Source: DASXZH01 sp036502005
Lineage (GTDB): Bacteria > Armatimonadota > Fimbriimonadia > Fimbriimonadales > Fimbriimonadaceae
Length of the DNA: 64,000 nt
Reading direction: 5' to 3'
NCBI GenBank assembly: GCA_036502005.1
Contig: DASXZH010000003.1
Coordinates: forward strand, 4,808-68,807
The notes below the pieces were generated by a model that was not told the origin of the DNA, did no database searches, and was given only the letters and a program-made list of their open reading frames with translations. Position 1 is the first letter of the stretch; the number at the start of each line of letters is the position of its first letter. This document shows, in pieces, positions 18,066 through 27,379 of this stretch. The translations under genes and the position numbers were made by a program.

Positions 18066-18461
18066 ATGCCCACCTACAATTCGCCCGCCATCAACCTCTA
18101 TTCCCGTGATTTGGTACGGGCGTTGGCCCTCTATAAAGACCTCGGCTTTGTAGAAACCTTCCGCACGCCAAAAACCGGCGATCCCATCCACGTCGAACTC
18201 AAGCTAGATGGCTTCACCCTCGGAATCGCCACTATAGAGGCGGCCCAGGAGATGCACGGCCTAAAGCCCGAACTTGGCGGCCGTGGAATCGAGATCGTTC
18301 TCTGGACTACGGACACCGATGCTGCGGTCAGCGAACTCGAAGGTAAGGGCGTTACTGTCCTTTCTGCCCCGCATGACTTCCTCGATGGCAAACTCCGCTC
18401 GGCATGGATTCAAGATCCCGATGGCAACCCAATCCAAATCGTGCAGAAACGCACTCCATAG
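18066..18461 (+). CDS. VOC/glyoxalase-family protein
   Basis: 131 aa. Two beta-alpha-beta-beta-beta units: AINLYSRDLVRALALYKDLGF at the start and GIEIVLWTTDTDAAVSEL ... SAWIQDPDGNPIQIVQK at the end, the typical VOC fold ending. Substrate unknown; the family includes glyoxalases, dioxygenases and antibiotic-binding proteins. Starts 6 bases after mfd, so probably co-transcribed, with no obvious functional link. Confidence 0.85.
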   Translation: MPTYNSPAINLYSRDLVRALALYKDLGFVETFRTPKTGDPIHVELKLDGFTLGIATIEAAQEMHGLKPELGGRGIEIVLWTTDTDAAVSELEGKGVTVLSAPHDFLDGKLRSAWIQDPDGNPIQIVQKRTP

Positions 18462-18591
18462 CTTCTCGAACGAACCCCGCGCTCTCCGCTTCTTCGCGTC
18501 CCCCGCGAGAAACTCCCCCTGTGCGCAACCTCGACCAAGCTTCCGAATCCATAGCGTCGCTAACAGAGCAGTTGTGCCAAAGTAAAACTTG

Positions 18592-19470
18592 ATGAGTAAA
18601 GGAGAGCCCACCTTCGATCTGCCCGCAGTCAAGAAACGACTCGAAATAAAAGACACAAAACCCGACCTAGAAGGCCTCCAATCCGTTTACAAGGCTTGGT
18701 GCCTCAACGTCCCTTTCGACAATCTGTTCAAAACCAACGCTCTGTTCAGAAACCCTAACCAGATCACGCCATACGTGGAGGAAATGCAGTTCTTCGAGAA
18801 CTACCTCACTCATGGTATTACTGGCACCTGCTGGCCCCACGGGAACGCCATTTTCTCTCTTCTAGAAGCTCTCGACTTCAACGTAACGCGGGGGACCGCC
18901 TCCATGTTTGAATTGGGTCCGGCCAACCACGCCACCACTCTCGCCCATTTCGAGGACGGCTCAACTTGGATCGTGGACAACGCTTTTCTTACGATGGCGC
19001 CGGTAAGAATCGACCCCCAGGCCCTTTCCCTGAATCAAGTAGGACTGCATTACTCCGAAGCCGAGCTTGATGGCGAAACCATTTATATTCACGGCACAAA
19101 CCCTCCCATGTCGCACATCTTTTTTCGCCTTCTAGATCGCGATGTATCCGCCGAAACCTACGCCGAAAGATGGCAAACCATGAGCGGGGAAGGGCCGTTT
19201 AATAGCGGCCTCAGCGTTCGCCGTAACTTTGAAGATTCGATCATCACCATGCGTGGTTGCAGTCTCTTTAAGTTCGATGAGAAAGGGTTGACTCACGAAA
19301 CTCTAGATGCGGATAGCATCAAGCATCATCTTCAGAATACGATGGGCATTAGCCGCCAATTTGTAGATATTTGGTGCGCCTCCGGCGCTTTGGAAGCAAG
19401 CCTCAAACCCTCCGGCCCACCTCCTGAACTCCCTGTGCGAATCCCGCCAAGCAAACGGACCAAATCTTAG
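18592..19470 (+). CDS. arylamine N-acetyltransferase-like protein
   Basis: 293 aa with the leading TTG, 292 aa from ATG 18592, which I prefer. A NAT-type catalytic triad can be read in order: Cys80 in GTCWPHGNAIFSLLEALDF, His113 in NHATTLAHF, Asp129 in WIVDNAF. NATs transfer acetyl or other acyl groups from CoA to arylamines or polyketide amides. The Cys-centred motif (GTCWPHGN) differs from the usual RGGxCxExN, so it may be a divergent member. Preceded by a 130-base spacer containing a GCTTCTTCGCG-type repeat. Confidence 0.72.
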   Translation: MSKGEPTFDLPAVKKRLEIKDTKPDLEGLQSVYKAWCLNVPFDNLFKTNALFRNPNQITPYVEEMQFFENYLTHGITGTCWPHGNAIFSLLEALDFNVTRGTASMFELGPANHATTLAHFEDGSTWIVDNAFLTMAPVRIDPQALSLNQVGLHYSEAELDGETIYIHGTNPPMSHIFFRLLDRDVSAETYAERWQTMSGEGPFNSGLSVRRNFEDSIITMRGCSLFKFDEKGLTHETLDADSIKHHLQNTMGISRQFVDIWCASGALEASLKPSGPPPELPVRIPPSKRTKS

Positions 19471-19540
19471 CGTTTCTTAGGCTATTCTCTAGGATAGGAA
19501 TTGGCGGCCGCCATAGGCCGCACGGGGAGAACACTTAACC

Positions 19541-20977
19541 TTGATTTATGCCTACGCACTTGCCATAGCCCTCAGCGGATCACCTAAAGTCCAAGATTCC
19601 GCTCCCTTTTTAAGCCCCATGTTTGGCAGCCACATGGTGCTCCAAAGAGACAGAGCCAACAATTTTTGGGGATGGGCGCCCACAGACCAAAAAATAACCG
19701 TCAAAATAGCCAACCACACCTGGAGCACCACCGCGAAAGATGGCCGCTGGGACGTAAAATTTAACCCCCCTCCCGTGGGTGGCCCCTATACGGTTGAAAT
19801 CGATGGCCCCAGCCATGTAGAACTTGACGATGTTCTTGTTGGCGATGTTTGGATCTGCTCCGGGCAATCGAACATGGAATTCGGGGTGGGAAATCTTGCC
19901 AACCCAAAAGAGGAAATCAGCGCCGCTGATCACCCAACCATGCGTCTCTTCGTGGTGAAAGACACCGCTTCCGTGGCTCCGCTCACAACGGTTACAGGCA
20001 CTTGGAACGTCTGCAGCCCAGACACGATTACGCAGGGCATGTGGAATGGCTTCTCCGCAGTCGGCTACTTCTTTGGCCGCGAATTGAATGAGAAGCTGAA
20101 AATTCCTATCGGCCTGATTCAGACGAGTTGGGGCGGAACGCCTGCTGAAGCTTGGACAAGCGAGCAGAGCCTCCGGCCTCTCAACGATTTCGATAAGACC
20201 TTAGATCTCATCGACGCTCAGGCGACGGCAAAAGCCCCCGTAGACGACAAGTTGATTCACAATCAGAACGCGCCAAGCGAGCTCTACAATGGGATGATTG
20301 CCCCTGTCGCTCCGATCGCAATTAAAGGCGCGATTTGGTATCAAGGAGAATCCAATGTCGGTCGGGCCGCCCAATACCAACGACTCCTACCAACGATGAT
20401 CGACGACTGGCGGAAAACTTGGCGTGAAGGCAACTTTCCGTTTATGATTGTGCAGATTGCCAATTTCTCCACCCGCCATCCGGATCCGGTCGATGATCCT
20501 TGGGCCGATCTGCGTGAGTCGCAAGCCCTAACTGTTCAGCGGGAGAAAAACACGGGACTCGCCGTCACCATCGATATCGGTGAAGAGAAAGATATTCATC
20601 CCAAAAACAAAGTTGATGTTGGCCGACGCCTCGCTTTAGCGGCACTTCACGTTGCGTATAAAGAAAATGTCGTTTATTCCGGACCGGTTTACCGCTCTGA
20701 AAAGCAGGATAACGGCCAACTTGTTATCTCCTTTAACCACACGGAGGGCGGCTTAAAAGCTACCGATCTGACAGATAACTTCCAAATCGCAGGAGACGAC
20801 CACAAGTATTACTGGGCGGATGCGAAGATAGTGGGCAATACCGTTGTTCTTTCCTCGCCGAGCGTGCCCCATCCCACAGATGCGCGTTACGCTTGGGATG
20901 CAAACCCTTTAGCGGGGCTCTATAACGGTGCAAACTTGCCGGCTGTCCCATTTAGAACGGAGCCGCCTCCTCACTAA
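19541..20977 (+). CDS. sialate O-acetylesterase-like SGNH hydrolase
   Basis: 478 aa from TTG 19541 (GGGGAGA lies about 10 bases upstream; no other in-frame start is close). A short hydrophobic N-terminus suggests export. Motifs: WICSGQSNMEF (nucleophile Ser), IGLIQTSWGGTPAEAWTS, GAIWYQGESNV, and DIGEEKDIHPKNK (catalytic Asp/His), the full SGNH set of the SASA/CE family. Members remove O-acetyl groups from sialic acid, xylan or other glycans. No transporter or other glycanase is next to it. Confidence 0.88.
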   Translation: MIYAYALAIALSGSPKVQDSAPFLSPMFGSHMVLQRDRANNFWGWAPTDQKITVKIANHTWSTTAKDGRWDVKFNPPPVGGPYTVEIDGPSHVELDDVLVGDVWICSGQSNMEFGVGNLANPKEEISAADHPTMRLFVVKDTASVAPLTTVTGTWNVCSPDTITQGMWNGFSAVGYFFGRELNEKLKIPIGLIQTSWGGTPAEAWTSEQSLRPLNDFDKTLDLIDAQATAKAPVDDKLIHNQNAPSELYNGMIAPVAPIAIKGAIWYQGESNVGRAAQYQRLLPTMIDDWRKTWREGNFPFMIVQIANFSTRHPDPVDDPWADLRESQALTVQREKNTGLAVTIDIGEEKDIHPKNKVDVGRRLALAALHVAYKENVVYSGPVYRSEKQDNGQLVISFNHTEGGLKATDLTDNFQIAGDDHKYYWADAKIVGNTVVLSSPSVPHPTDARYAWDANPLAGLYNGANLPAVPFRTEPPPH

Positions 20978-21009
20978 TCTATCGCCGCCGCCTTAAGGAA
21001 CTAATTGCC

Positions 21010-21867
21010 ATGAAGATACCAAGCCCAATCCTTGTCGCCGTTCTAGCTGCAAGTCTGGGGAGTGCTTTGTTCCCGACGATGAGTCGCGCAGCAGAACGTG
21101 CCCCGGCAACGAAGCTCGAATGGGCGCTACCAATCGGCTGGAAGCATAGCTATCACGTACATGCCGCCTGGACCTCCTCTCCCAATGGCGGAGGAGAGGA
21201 TGGCATGTCTTGTGACTTGGTCGCGAAAATCAGTCTGGAACCGGCGGGCTATGCCTTCGCCAAAAATCTGGTTGTCTGGGTAACTCAGTTCAAGGGCAGG
21301 GATCTGACTACTCACGAAAGCAAGCACCTGAAGGAAATTGCTTCATCGGTAGATACGCTTAAAATGAGACGCGGCTTACCCTCTCTTGGCGGTTGGACGC
21401 TAATGACCCCCAATAGCGGCGGCTGGGCAGGCATGCTGGCCCTAGAAAGCCTTGGTTTGACCGGAATCGGGTTTCTTGATTTGAACTATGCAGGATCGCA
21501 ATTAAAGGTAGGCGCAGGTTGGACTCAGATATTTGATAAGGGCGAATCGGATATGCAGTCGGGCAACGGTGGTAGTCGCAACACGAGATGCATTTACACA
21601 ATTAAGAGAATTGACCGCGCTCATGGCATCGCTGAACTGGCCTTCCAGTCATACTGGCGCGTCCCCACCTCGATACCGAATCTCAAAACTCTAAAAATCA
21701 CTGAGGGATCGGCATTCACCAAGGAGAGCGGTAGCTGGATAATAAGACTGCAAGATGGCTCACCGGTCAGCTACAACTCGGTGGCCATTACCGAGACGCG
21801 CTCAGCCGACAACAAGCTCCTGGAAAGAGACAAGATGACGGCAGAGGCGAACGTCTTCGAACGCTAA
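21010..21867 (+). CDS. secreted protein of unknown function
   Basis: 285 aa with signal peptide (MKIPSPILVAVLAASLGSALF ... SRAAERA) and AAGGAAC about 9 bases before the ATG. The mature part is beta-rich with Trp/Gly repeats (GGWTLMTPNSGGWAGML) and two cysteines far apart. No family recognised. It follows the SGNH esterase after 32 bases and may be co-transcribed. Its TAA interlocks with the stop of the convergent 84-aa gene. Confidence 0.65.
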   Translation: MKIPSPILVAVLAASLGSALFPTMSRAAERAPATKLEWALPIGWKHSYHVHAAWTSSPNGGGEDGMSCDLVAKISLEPAGYAFAKNLVVWVTQFKGRDLTTHESKHLKEIASSVDTLKMRRGLPSLGGWTLMTPNSGGWAGMLALESLGLTGIGFLDLNYAGSQLKVGAGWTQIFDKGESDMQSGNGGSRNTRCIYTIKRIDRAHGIAELAFQSYWRVPTSIPNLKTLKITEGSAFTKESGSWIIRLQDGSPVSYNSVAITETRSADNKLLERDKMTAEANVFER

Positions 21868-22115
21868 GTTAACGGGTTGATCCTGATTGTTAACCCTTTT
21901 TGGACATGGATTCGAGCAGGAAGTTTTTTTATCTCTTTGCGATGACCGTCAGCAGTTATCTCGAAAAGTATTCCATTTGATGCGATGAGCACTGACAGCC
22001 CTGAGTTTATTGCTTCATTGTAAGCCAACCCTACAGCCTCAGCCGCCCGGTCTGGTATCGCTGCCTCCATTTTTTCAATTTCTTTACTGGAATAGGCCAT
22101 ACGTCTATCGAACAT
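21864..22115 (-). CDS. small conserved-type protein, possible toxin-antitoxin partner
   Basis: 83 aa from ATG 22115 (a TTG precedes it). N-terminal helices (SSKEIEKMEAAIPDRAAEAVGLAYNEAINSGLSVL) are followed by a beta hairpin ILFEITADGHRKEIKKLPARIHVQKG. The pattern of helix, then GxLyxixpDG, then IKKIxxPixVxKG is shared by short proteins that I associate with antitoxin-like loci; that link is a recollection, not shown here. No partner gene is adjacent on the same strand. Confidence 0.6.
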   Translation of the reverse strand: MFDRRMAYSSKEIEKMEAAIPDRAAEAVGLAYNEAINSGLSVLIASNGILFEITADGHRKEIKKLPARIHVQKGLTIRINPLT

Positions 22116-22199
22116 CAATGTCTTCTCTCGGAATACTGCCTCCGAACCGCTGGCGACAAACTAAGGTCAGTCTCAGCTTCTAACTGCACAATATTTATT

Positions 22200-22769
22200 A
22201 TGCGACCCATTCGCAGCTTTGTTTTGGTTCTCGCACTGTGCTTTGCAAGCGGTTTGGGCGTAATCAGCCAGGGGGCTTCATACCAAGATCAAGACGCTCT
22301 TGAGAAGGGGAAGGTTGTGTCCCTACCCGGTAAGAAAGTGTATGTAGGGCCAGAGTTCTCGATTAACGTGCCGCCTGGCTGGCACGTTCAGGACTATTTT
22401 TTTTCAGGTAGAGCCTGGGGGCTTCCCCTACTTTACTTGGGGTCTGCTAACAGCTACATGTTTATCGCGCGAATTAACCTCGGCCACCAGGTCACAACAC
22501 AGGAGCGGTCAAAGTGGGAATTCAGGATGATGAGGAGTCACTACAAGCACTACCCACGAAAGAACGTCCAATACGGACATCTGTTTTCAGCGAGCGGCCT
22601 TATTGGGTTTGTGAGTACGCGTGTCGGTAAAAGCGGTTGGAGCCTTACAGAGGGCATGTTCATCGACGGTAAGAGGATGTACGACTTCAGTTTCGGTCTA
22701 AACGAGAGCTCGAAGACTTTCTTGGATATCCTAGCCACATTCCAAGTTGGAAATTATTATCGGCTGTGA
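22200..22769 (+). CDS. secreted small protein of unknown function
   Basis: 189 aa with signal peptide (MRPIRSFVLVLALCFASGLG). The mature start FSINVPPGWHVQDYFFSGRA has the layout of PsbP/DUF1795-like single-domain proteins, as does the product at 41370 (LPFTLSVPQSWLVKG). No catalytic residues are evident. CAATAT ends 5 bases before the ATG at 22200, with no Shine-Dalgarno. Confidence 0.6.
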   Translation: MRPIRSFVLVLALCFASGLGVISQGASYQDQDALEKGKVVSLPGKKVYVGPEFSINVPPGWHVQDYFFSGRAWGLPLLYLGSANSYMFIARINLGHQVTTQERSKWEFRMMRSHYKHYPRKNVQYGHLFSASGLIGFVSTRVGKSGWSLTEGMFIDGKRMYDFSFGLNESSKTFLDILATFQVGNYYRL

Positions 22770-22905
22770 AAGTGCTAAGCAATGACGATTCCTGCGAAGC
22801 CTGAAATTCGATAATCAGCAGTAGTGTTTTCCGAAAGTCTACAAGGACGAGATTAAAATAAGGCAGCAACTAACTTGCATCAATGAATGAGGCCGCCTTT
22901 GCTTC

Positions 22906-25392
22906 TCAATCTTCGGTCGCAGCCCGTTCTAAGCGCAGGGACATATTCTCGATGCGTTCCGTCATCGTTTCCGACGTGACCGTATTCCGCAATCGGTCCA
23001 CCAGAATTGGAAACGCCAACGGAGTTGGTTTTGGCGGCTCTCTAAAAATCAAGCGGGCCCGAGATAGGCGTTCCAAGGTTAAAGCAAGCCGCGTTTGCTC
23101 AAGCTGCTTTTCCAAAACCTCACGGTTCGCCTGGTGCAACAGCATATTGCCCGGGTCGTACTGTGCGAAAACATCGTAAAACAAGCCGCTGCTCGCTTGG
23201 ATCTGCCGCATGGATTTCTGGCTTCCGGGAAACCCCTGAAACGTAAGACCAGCAACCCGTGCGATCTCGCGGAACTGGCGTTTCGCCATTTCGGCCGCGT
23301 TCAGGCTGGCCGGGATGTCGTCGTACAGAGTCGAAACCCCATGCTCAACAGGCAAGAAAGACAGAGTAAACAAGCCTTTCTCAATGGCGTCGTCAAGCGC
23401 TGCCCGTTCCGGCGAGAGCAACTCGATTCCGTAATCGTTGCAAGCCACCGTAAACGTGATCTTCTGAATCCGGGAAATGCGGTAGGCGAAGAGTGCAGCA
23501 AGGCCCTCGTGAACCAGACGGCCCTCCACCGGATATAGAAAGATATGGTGCCCCTCCCGCGTTTTAACCCGCTCGATAAGCAGTTCGTCGGCGGCTGGAA
23601 CGTGAGACCACTTAGCTTGAAGCTGCAGAATTGGTGAAACTGTTTCCATTTCCGCGCTATCCAAAACCCCGAAAGACGCCTCTTCCAATTCCTCCCGTAC
23701 CGCGCTGGCGAGCTCCGTGGAAAGCGGAATGCGCCCACCCATCCAACGCGGGATAGACCCCTTAATGCTCTTAGCCGGCTTCACGTAGGCGGTCATATCT
23801 TTAACACGAACAAAAGTTAAAGGTTTGCCCGAAAAGATGAACTTATCGCCCGGCGAAAGCCTGGCGATGAAAGATTCTTCAACCGTGCCCAGACGGTGGC
23901 CGCTCATGTACTGAACGTTCATGGCACCATCGCTGGTGATAGTGCCGATCGACATCCGGTGGCGTCTTGCAATCTTGGAATCCTCAACCCGGAAAACCCC
24001 ATCCACCAAAACCACCCGACGGTATTCCGGATAAGCGCGAAGCGCTTCGCCGCCGCGGGTTATAAAGTCGAGAACCCAAACCCACTCAAGATCGGTAAGA
24101 CCTTGATAGGAGCGTGTTGTCCGCACTTCGTGCAGCATTTCCTCGTTCGTAAACCCACCCCCAAGGGCAATGGTTACTAGGTGCTGGGCAAGGACATCCA
24201 ACGGCCTTGCTACGGGCGATCGCTGCTCAATCTTGCCCGCTTTCGCGGCCTTTCTAATAGCAGCCACATCGATCAACTCCATTGCAAAAGTGGGCACGCA
24301 AGTGATCCGGCTGGGAACGCCGGGCTGGTGCCCCGACCGTCCCGCGCGTTGAAGCAACCGCGCAACACCCTTAGGAGATCCAACCTGAAGCACACGGTCC
24401 ACAGGCGTAAAGTCCACGCCTAAATCCAAGCTCGACGTACAAACCACCGCTCGCAGCTTGCCCATCTTGATCCCTTGCTCAACAGCGTCCCGCACCTCGC
24501 GGTCAAGGGATCCGTGGTGGATCTCGATAAAGCCTTTCCATTCCGGCTTGGCATCCAAAATTGCTTGAAACCAGATCTCCGTTTGCGATCTGGTGTTGGT
24601 AAAAAGCAGCGCCGACCGCGATTCCTCTAAGGCTTGGATTACTTGCGGCAGCATCCGGGTGCCTAAATGGCCCGCCCAAGGGAAGCGCTCAATCGTTTTC
24701 GGCAGAAGGGAATCGATGATCACTTCTTTGGGAATATTGCCTTGCACCAAGGCCCCATTAACGGCCGCGACTCCCGCGCCGAGTAGGGTTTCCATGGCCT
24801 CGTGCAGGTTGCCAAGGGTGGCCGAGATCCCCCACGTTCGCAACTCCGGATTCCAATGCCGTAAACGCGCCAACGCCAGTTCTGCCTGGACGCCACGCTT
24901 GGTGGCCATCAGTTCGTGCCACTCATCCACGATCACGCACTTCAAACCAGCGAACAATAAGTGCGCATCCTCGCGGCTTAGCAGTAGGGAAAGGCTTTCA
25001 GGGGTGGTGACCAACGCGGCCGGCAGGCGCTCTTTTTGTTTCGCCTTTACGGCGCCGCTTGTGTCACCGGTGCGGGTTTGCACGTCCCATTTCAAACCTA
25101 GTTCTTCCAAGGGAGCGTGGAGCGCCGCCATAGTGTCGGCAGCCAAGGCACGCAAGGGCGTTAGCCACAAGACCCTAATTCCCTTTGGGTTGAGATCGCC
25201 TCGCTCCATGGCGACGATTAACGGCGCCATCCAGGCCGCGTAGGTTTTTCCGGTGCCCGTCGCACTATGGATGAGCCCGCTTTGGCCCTCCTCGTATCGC
25301 TCCCACACCTGTTCCTGAAAGGGAAACGCCTCCCAGCCACGCGAAGCAAACCATTGTAGGACCCGGGCGCGGGATTCGGCCGGAGGGACCAT
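22906..25392 (-). CDS. Lhr-type DEXH helicase (ligase-associated form)
   Basis: About 828 aa from ATG 25392; a TTG two codons upstream is also open. Motifs: Q-region FPFQEQVWERY, Walker A HSATGTGKTYAAW, WLTPLRALAADT (Ia), VTTPESLSLLLS, VIVDEWHEL (DEXH), GISATLGN (III), LLFTNTRSQTE, VVCTSSLDLGVDF and LLQRAGRSGHQPG (VI), then the Lhr-core winged-helix and beta region. The DEWH variant and length match ligase-associated DNA-damage helicases, which normally sit with an ATP-dependent ligase, a beta-CASP nuclease and a phosphoesterase. None of these is in the window. Confidence 0.92.
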   Translation of the reverse strand: MVPPAESRARVLQWFASRGWEAFPFQEQVWERYEEGQSGLIHSATGTGKTYAAWMAPLIVAMERGDLNPKGIRVLWLTPLRALAADTMAALHAPLEELGLKWDVQTRTGDTSGAVKAKQKERLPAALVTTPESLSLLLSREDAHLLFAGLKCVIVDEWHELMATKRGVQAELALARLRHWNPELRTWGISATLGNLHEAMETLLGAGVAAVNGALVQGNIPKEVIIDSLLPKTIERFPWAGHLGTRMLPQVIQALEESRSALLFTNTRSQTEIWFQAILDAKPEWKGFIEIHHGSLDREVRDAVEQGIKMGKLRAVVCTSSLDLGVDFTPVDRVLQVGSPKGVARLLQRAGRSGHQPGVPSRITCVPTFAMELIDVAAIRKAAKAGKIEQRSPVARPLDVLAQHLVTIALGGGFTNEEMLHEVRTTRSYQGLTDLEWVWVLDFITRGGEALRAYPEYRRVVLVDGVFRVEDSKIARRHRMSIGTITSDGAMNVQYMSGHRLGTVEESFIARLSPGDKFIFSGKPLTFVRVKDMTAYVKPAKSIKGSIPRWMGGRIPLSTELASAVREELEEASFGVLDSAEMETVSPILQLQAKWSHVPAADELLIERVKTREGHHIFLYPVEGRLVHEGLAALFAYRISRIQKITFTVACNDYGIELLSPERAALDDAIEKGLFTLSFLPVEHGVSTLYDDIPASLNAAEMAKRQFREIARVAGLTFQGFPGSQKSMRQIQASSGLFYDVFAQYDPGNMLLHQANREVLEKQLEQTRLALTLERLSRARLIFREPPKPTPLAFPILVDRLRNTVTSETMTERIENMSLRLERAATED

Positions 25393-25471
25393 TTCCAAAT
25401 TGTATCTTTTCGGCAGATTCGCGGGTGTGATGAAGTTACTTACGATAATATAAAGGTATCGGGCTTAACTT

Positions 25472-25918
25472 ATGAGCGATGAAAATGGTTTGAATAGTTG
25501 CGAAGGGGCAGTTCTTCGCGGGAAGCTTACACAGAACGCTAAAACCCGACTCTATGCGAGCGCCGTGGGCAGCGGGCTCGTTACTAGCTTTGTGTCCGGC
25601 CTAACGCATTCCCCGTCCTGGTCATTTTTCGCTTGCATAGTTTCCAGTGTGGTCATAACGCTTCTCATCGGTGGCGAGACCGTGAATGGGGACCTTAAAA
25701 CAGCGTATCAATATCTTCGAACGCGAGGAAGCGTCTTTAAACTCTTATCGGCCGTGATATTGCTGGGCGTGCTTGGCCTTATTTGGTGTGTGTTTTTGTA
25801 CCCCCGCACATGGGGTGTCGGTTTCTTCATAGGCCTATTGGTTCTCCTAGTCGCGCTTCGCATATTCCGTAAGCCCCGTCGTTATCCGAGTTCCGAAAAA
25901 GGCATGAAGCTTTATTAG
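25472..25918 (+). CDS. four-span membrane protein of unknown function
   Basis: 148 aa. After a polar N-terminus come four hydrophobic segments: YASAVGSGLVTSFVSGL, SWSFFACIVSSVVITLLIGG, FKLLSAVILLGVLGLIWCVFL and WGVGFFIGLLVLLVALRIF, ending in a basic tail (RKPRRYPSSEKG). Layout (2 + 2 spans with a cytoplasmic loop) fits a small integral membrane protein; no family recognised. Its stop abuts the region leading to the SIS gene. Confidence 0.6.
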   Translation: MSDENGLNSCEGAVLRGKLTQNAKTRLYASAVGSGLVTSFVSGLTHSPSWSFFACIVSSVVITLLIGGETVNGDLKTAYQYLRTRGSVFKLLSAVILLGVLGLIWCVFLYPRTWGVGFFIGLLVLLVALRIFRKPRRYPSSEKGMKLY

Positions 25919-25956
25919 GTGTTGCGACCTTCAAGTGGCGCCAGCGCATTAAGGTG

Positions 25957-25962
25957 CATAAT
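25957..25962 (+). promoter_or_regulatory. -10-like CATAAT before the SIS gene
   Basis: CATAAT ends 7 bases before ATG 25970; it supports that start rather than the open frame back to 25919. Confidence 0.4.
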
Positions 25963-25969
25963 CCTTACC

Positions 25970-26920
25970 ATGCTCGGCCAAAGAATGGAAGAAGAGTTGC
26001 GCGAGCAGCCCACCCTGCTTCAGCAAAATTGGGCTTTTTACGATGATTTCGCCGCCCAAAGCTTGCGCGGAAAAGAGTTTCAACTCGTACTGCTCGTGGC
26101 TAGGGGTTCTTCGGACAATGCCGCGCTTTATGCCCGTTACTTGATAGAGATTTATCTGGGAATTCCCGTGGTGCTTGCCGCGCCGTCGGTTTTAACCCGG
26201 TACGACAAGAAAATCCGTTATCCCAAAAACACGCTGGCTATCGGGATCTCCCAAAGCGGGGCCGCGCCGGATGTTTCCGAAGTGATGGGCTACATTCGCG
26301 AATCCGGCCACACCACTTTTGCCATTACCAACACTCCTAAATCCACGATCACGGATTTGGCCGAGTTTTCCCTTCTGCTGAACCTTAAAAAAGAGGTGGC
26401 CGTTGCCGCAACTAAGACCTATTCCGCATCGCTGCTAGCTCTTTATGCAGTCTGTCGGGGGCTAAAAGCTGACTTGGAGTGTCCGCACCTGCCCGACGAT
26501 CTATGGGTCCAACAATGTGGAACCAGGGCCCGCGTGGATTCAACTCGCCTGCCCGACTGCGAAAACCTTTTCACCCTCGCAAGGGGCATCAGGTTTTGCA
26601 GCGCGGAAGAATCCGCCCTGAAGCTAATGGAATGCGCGTTGTTGCCTTGCTTGTCTTATTCCCAGGCGGATTTTGAACACGGCCCAAAGGCCCTAGCCTC
26701 TGATAAAAGCGCTGCCATTGTTTATGGCCAGCCGCCCGCGCATTGGAAAAACGAAGGTTTTCATTATTCTCAAGCGCCCGAACGGGCAGGCGTTGCAGAG
26801 GCGATTCAGCCCATTTGGGACGCGATCTACGCGCAGTGGCTGGCCCTCGTCGTCGCGCGTCAGCGCGGGCTTGATCCGGATAAGCCGGAAGGGTTGTTGA
26901 AGGTTACGAAGACCTTGTAA
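25970..26920 (+). CDS. SIS-domain sugar-phosphate isomerase (GlmS/AgaS-like)
   Basis: 316 aa from ATG 25970. Two SIS domains: LLVARGSSDNAALYARYL ... AIGISQSGAAPDVSEV, with VAVAATKTYSASLLALYA, then the second unit ALKLMECALLPCLSYSQADFEHGPKAL. The C-terminus (RGLDPDKPEGLLKVTKT) is the signature of GlmS isomerase-domain and AgaS relatives, which act on glucosamine-6-P-type substrates. It lacks the glutaminase half, so it is a deaminase or isomerase rather than GlmS. Substrate not determined. Confidence 0.88.
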   Translation: MLGQRMEEELREQPTLLQQNWAFYDDFAAQSLRGKEFQLVLLVARGSSDNAALYARYLIEIYLGIPVVLAAPSVLTRYDKKIRYPKNTLAIGISQSGAAPDVSEVMGYIRESGHTTFAITNTPKSTITDLAEFSLLLNLKKEVAVAATKTYSASLLALYAVCRGLKADLECPHLPDDLWVQQCGTRARVDSTRLPDCENLFTLARGIRFCSAEESALKLMECALLPCLSYSQADFEHGPKALASDKSAAIVYGQPPAHWKNEGFHYSQAPERAGVAEAIQPIWDAIYAQWLALVVARQRGLDPDKPEGLLKVTKTL

Positions 26921-26928
26921 GAGTAGCG

Positions 26929-27346
26929 GATGGGGGATAGTCGATAGGGGATAGAACTCGGAGTACACAGTAAACAGTAAACAGTAAACAGTAAACAGTA
27001 AACGGTAAACGGGTCGGAGTCAGCCTCGAACCATCCGGCAAAAAGTGGGTCCCCTCAGCCCTCCCCCGCTTCGTTCCTCAGCGACCCCTCCTCGATGAGG
27101 GGTGATTTAACCTCCGGCAAGCGAGGCTGTGGCCCAGAAGCGAAATTGAGCCTACGACGCTGCCCAGATTTGGTTTCTGGATCTCACGTGGGTAGCCGCA
27201 CGACAATCATTTCTCCTCGAGGAGAAGTCGGTGAGGAACGAACCGGAAGAGGGCAAATAGGACCAGCTGTTTCGTGACAACGTCCAAAGTCCCGAATTCC
27301 GAACCGTTTACTGCTTACCGTTTACTGCTTCCCGGTTACTCTTGGG
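26929..27346. repeat. large inverted element: heptamer arrays outside, GC-rich arms inside
   Basis: Left array 26929-27019 is 13 consecutive heptamers in one phase; the words begin as GATAGGG-like units and change to TAAACAG/TAAACGG without losing phase. Right array 27291-27346 has the inverse words (CGTTTAC, TGCTTAC). Inside them, 27058-27102 and 27211-27254 are inverted arms of about 44 bases at roughly 80 percent identity, containing TTCGTTCCTCA and its complement. No gene is supported in 26921-27379. Confidence 0.88.
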
Positions 27347-27366
27347 CGGCTTCGCCCGCCCAAGAG

Positions 27367-27372
27367 TAAACT
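27367..27372 (+). promoter_or_regulatory. -10-like TAAACT before the ACT-domain gene
   Basis: TAAACT ends 7 bases before the GTG at 27380, just outside the right heptamer array; no Shine-Dalgarno. Confidence 0.4.
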
Positions 27373-27379
27373 CTCATAT

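Noticed and set aside
24593..25243. 216-aa forward frame inside the helicase gene
   Set aside because: Antisense to intact helicase motifs; GC-driven open frame.
26929..27019. CRISPR array
   Set aside because: Units are 7 bases with no unique spacers and no cas genes nearby.
26921..27379. Lysine riboswitch upstream of the aspartate kinase operon
   Set aside because: The spacer is repeat arms and arrays; no lysine-box sequence was seen.
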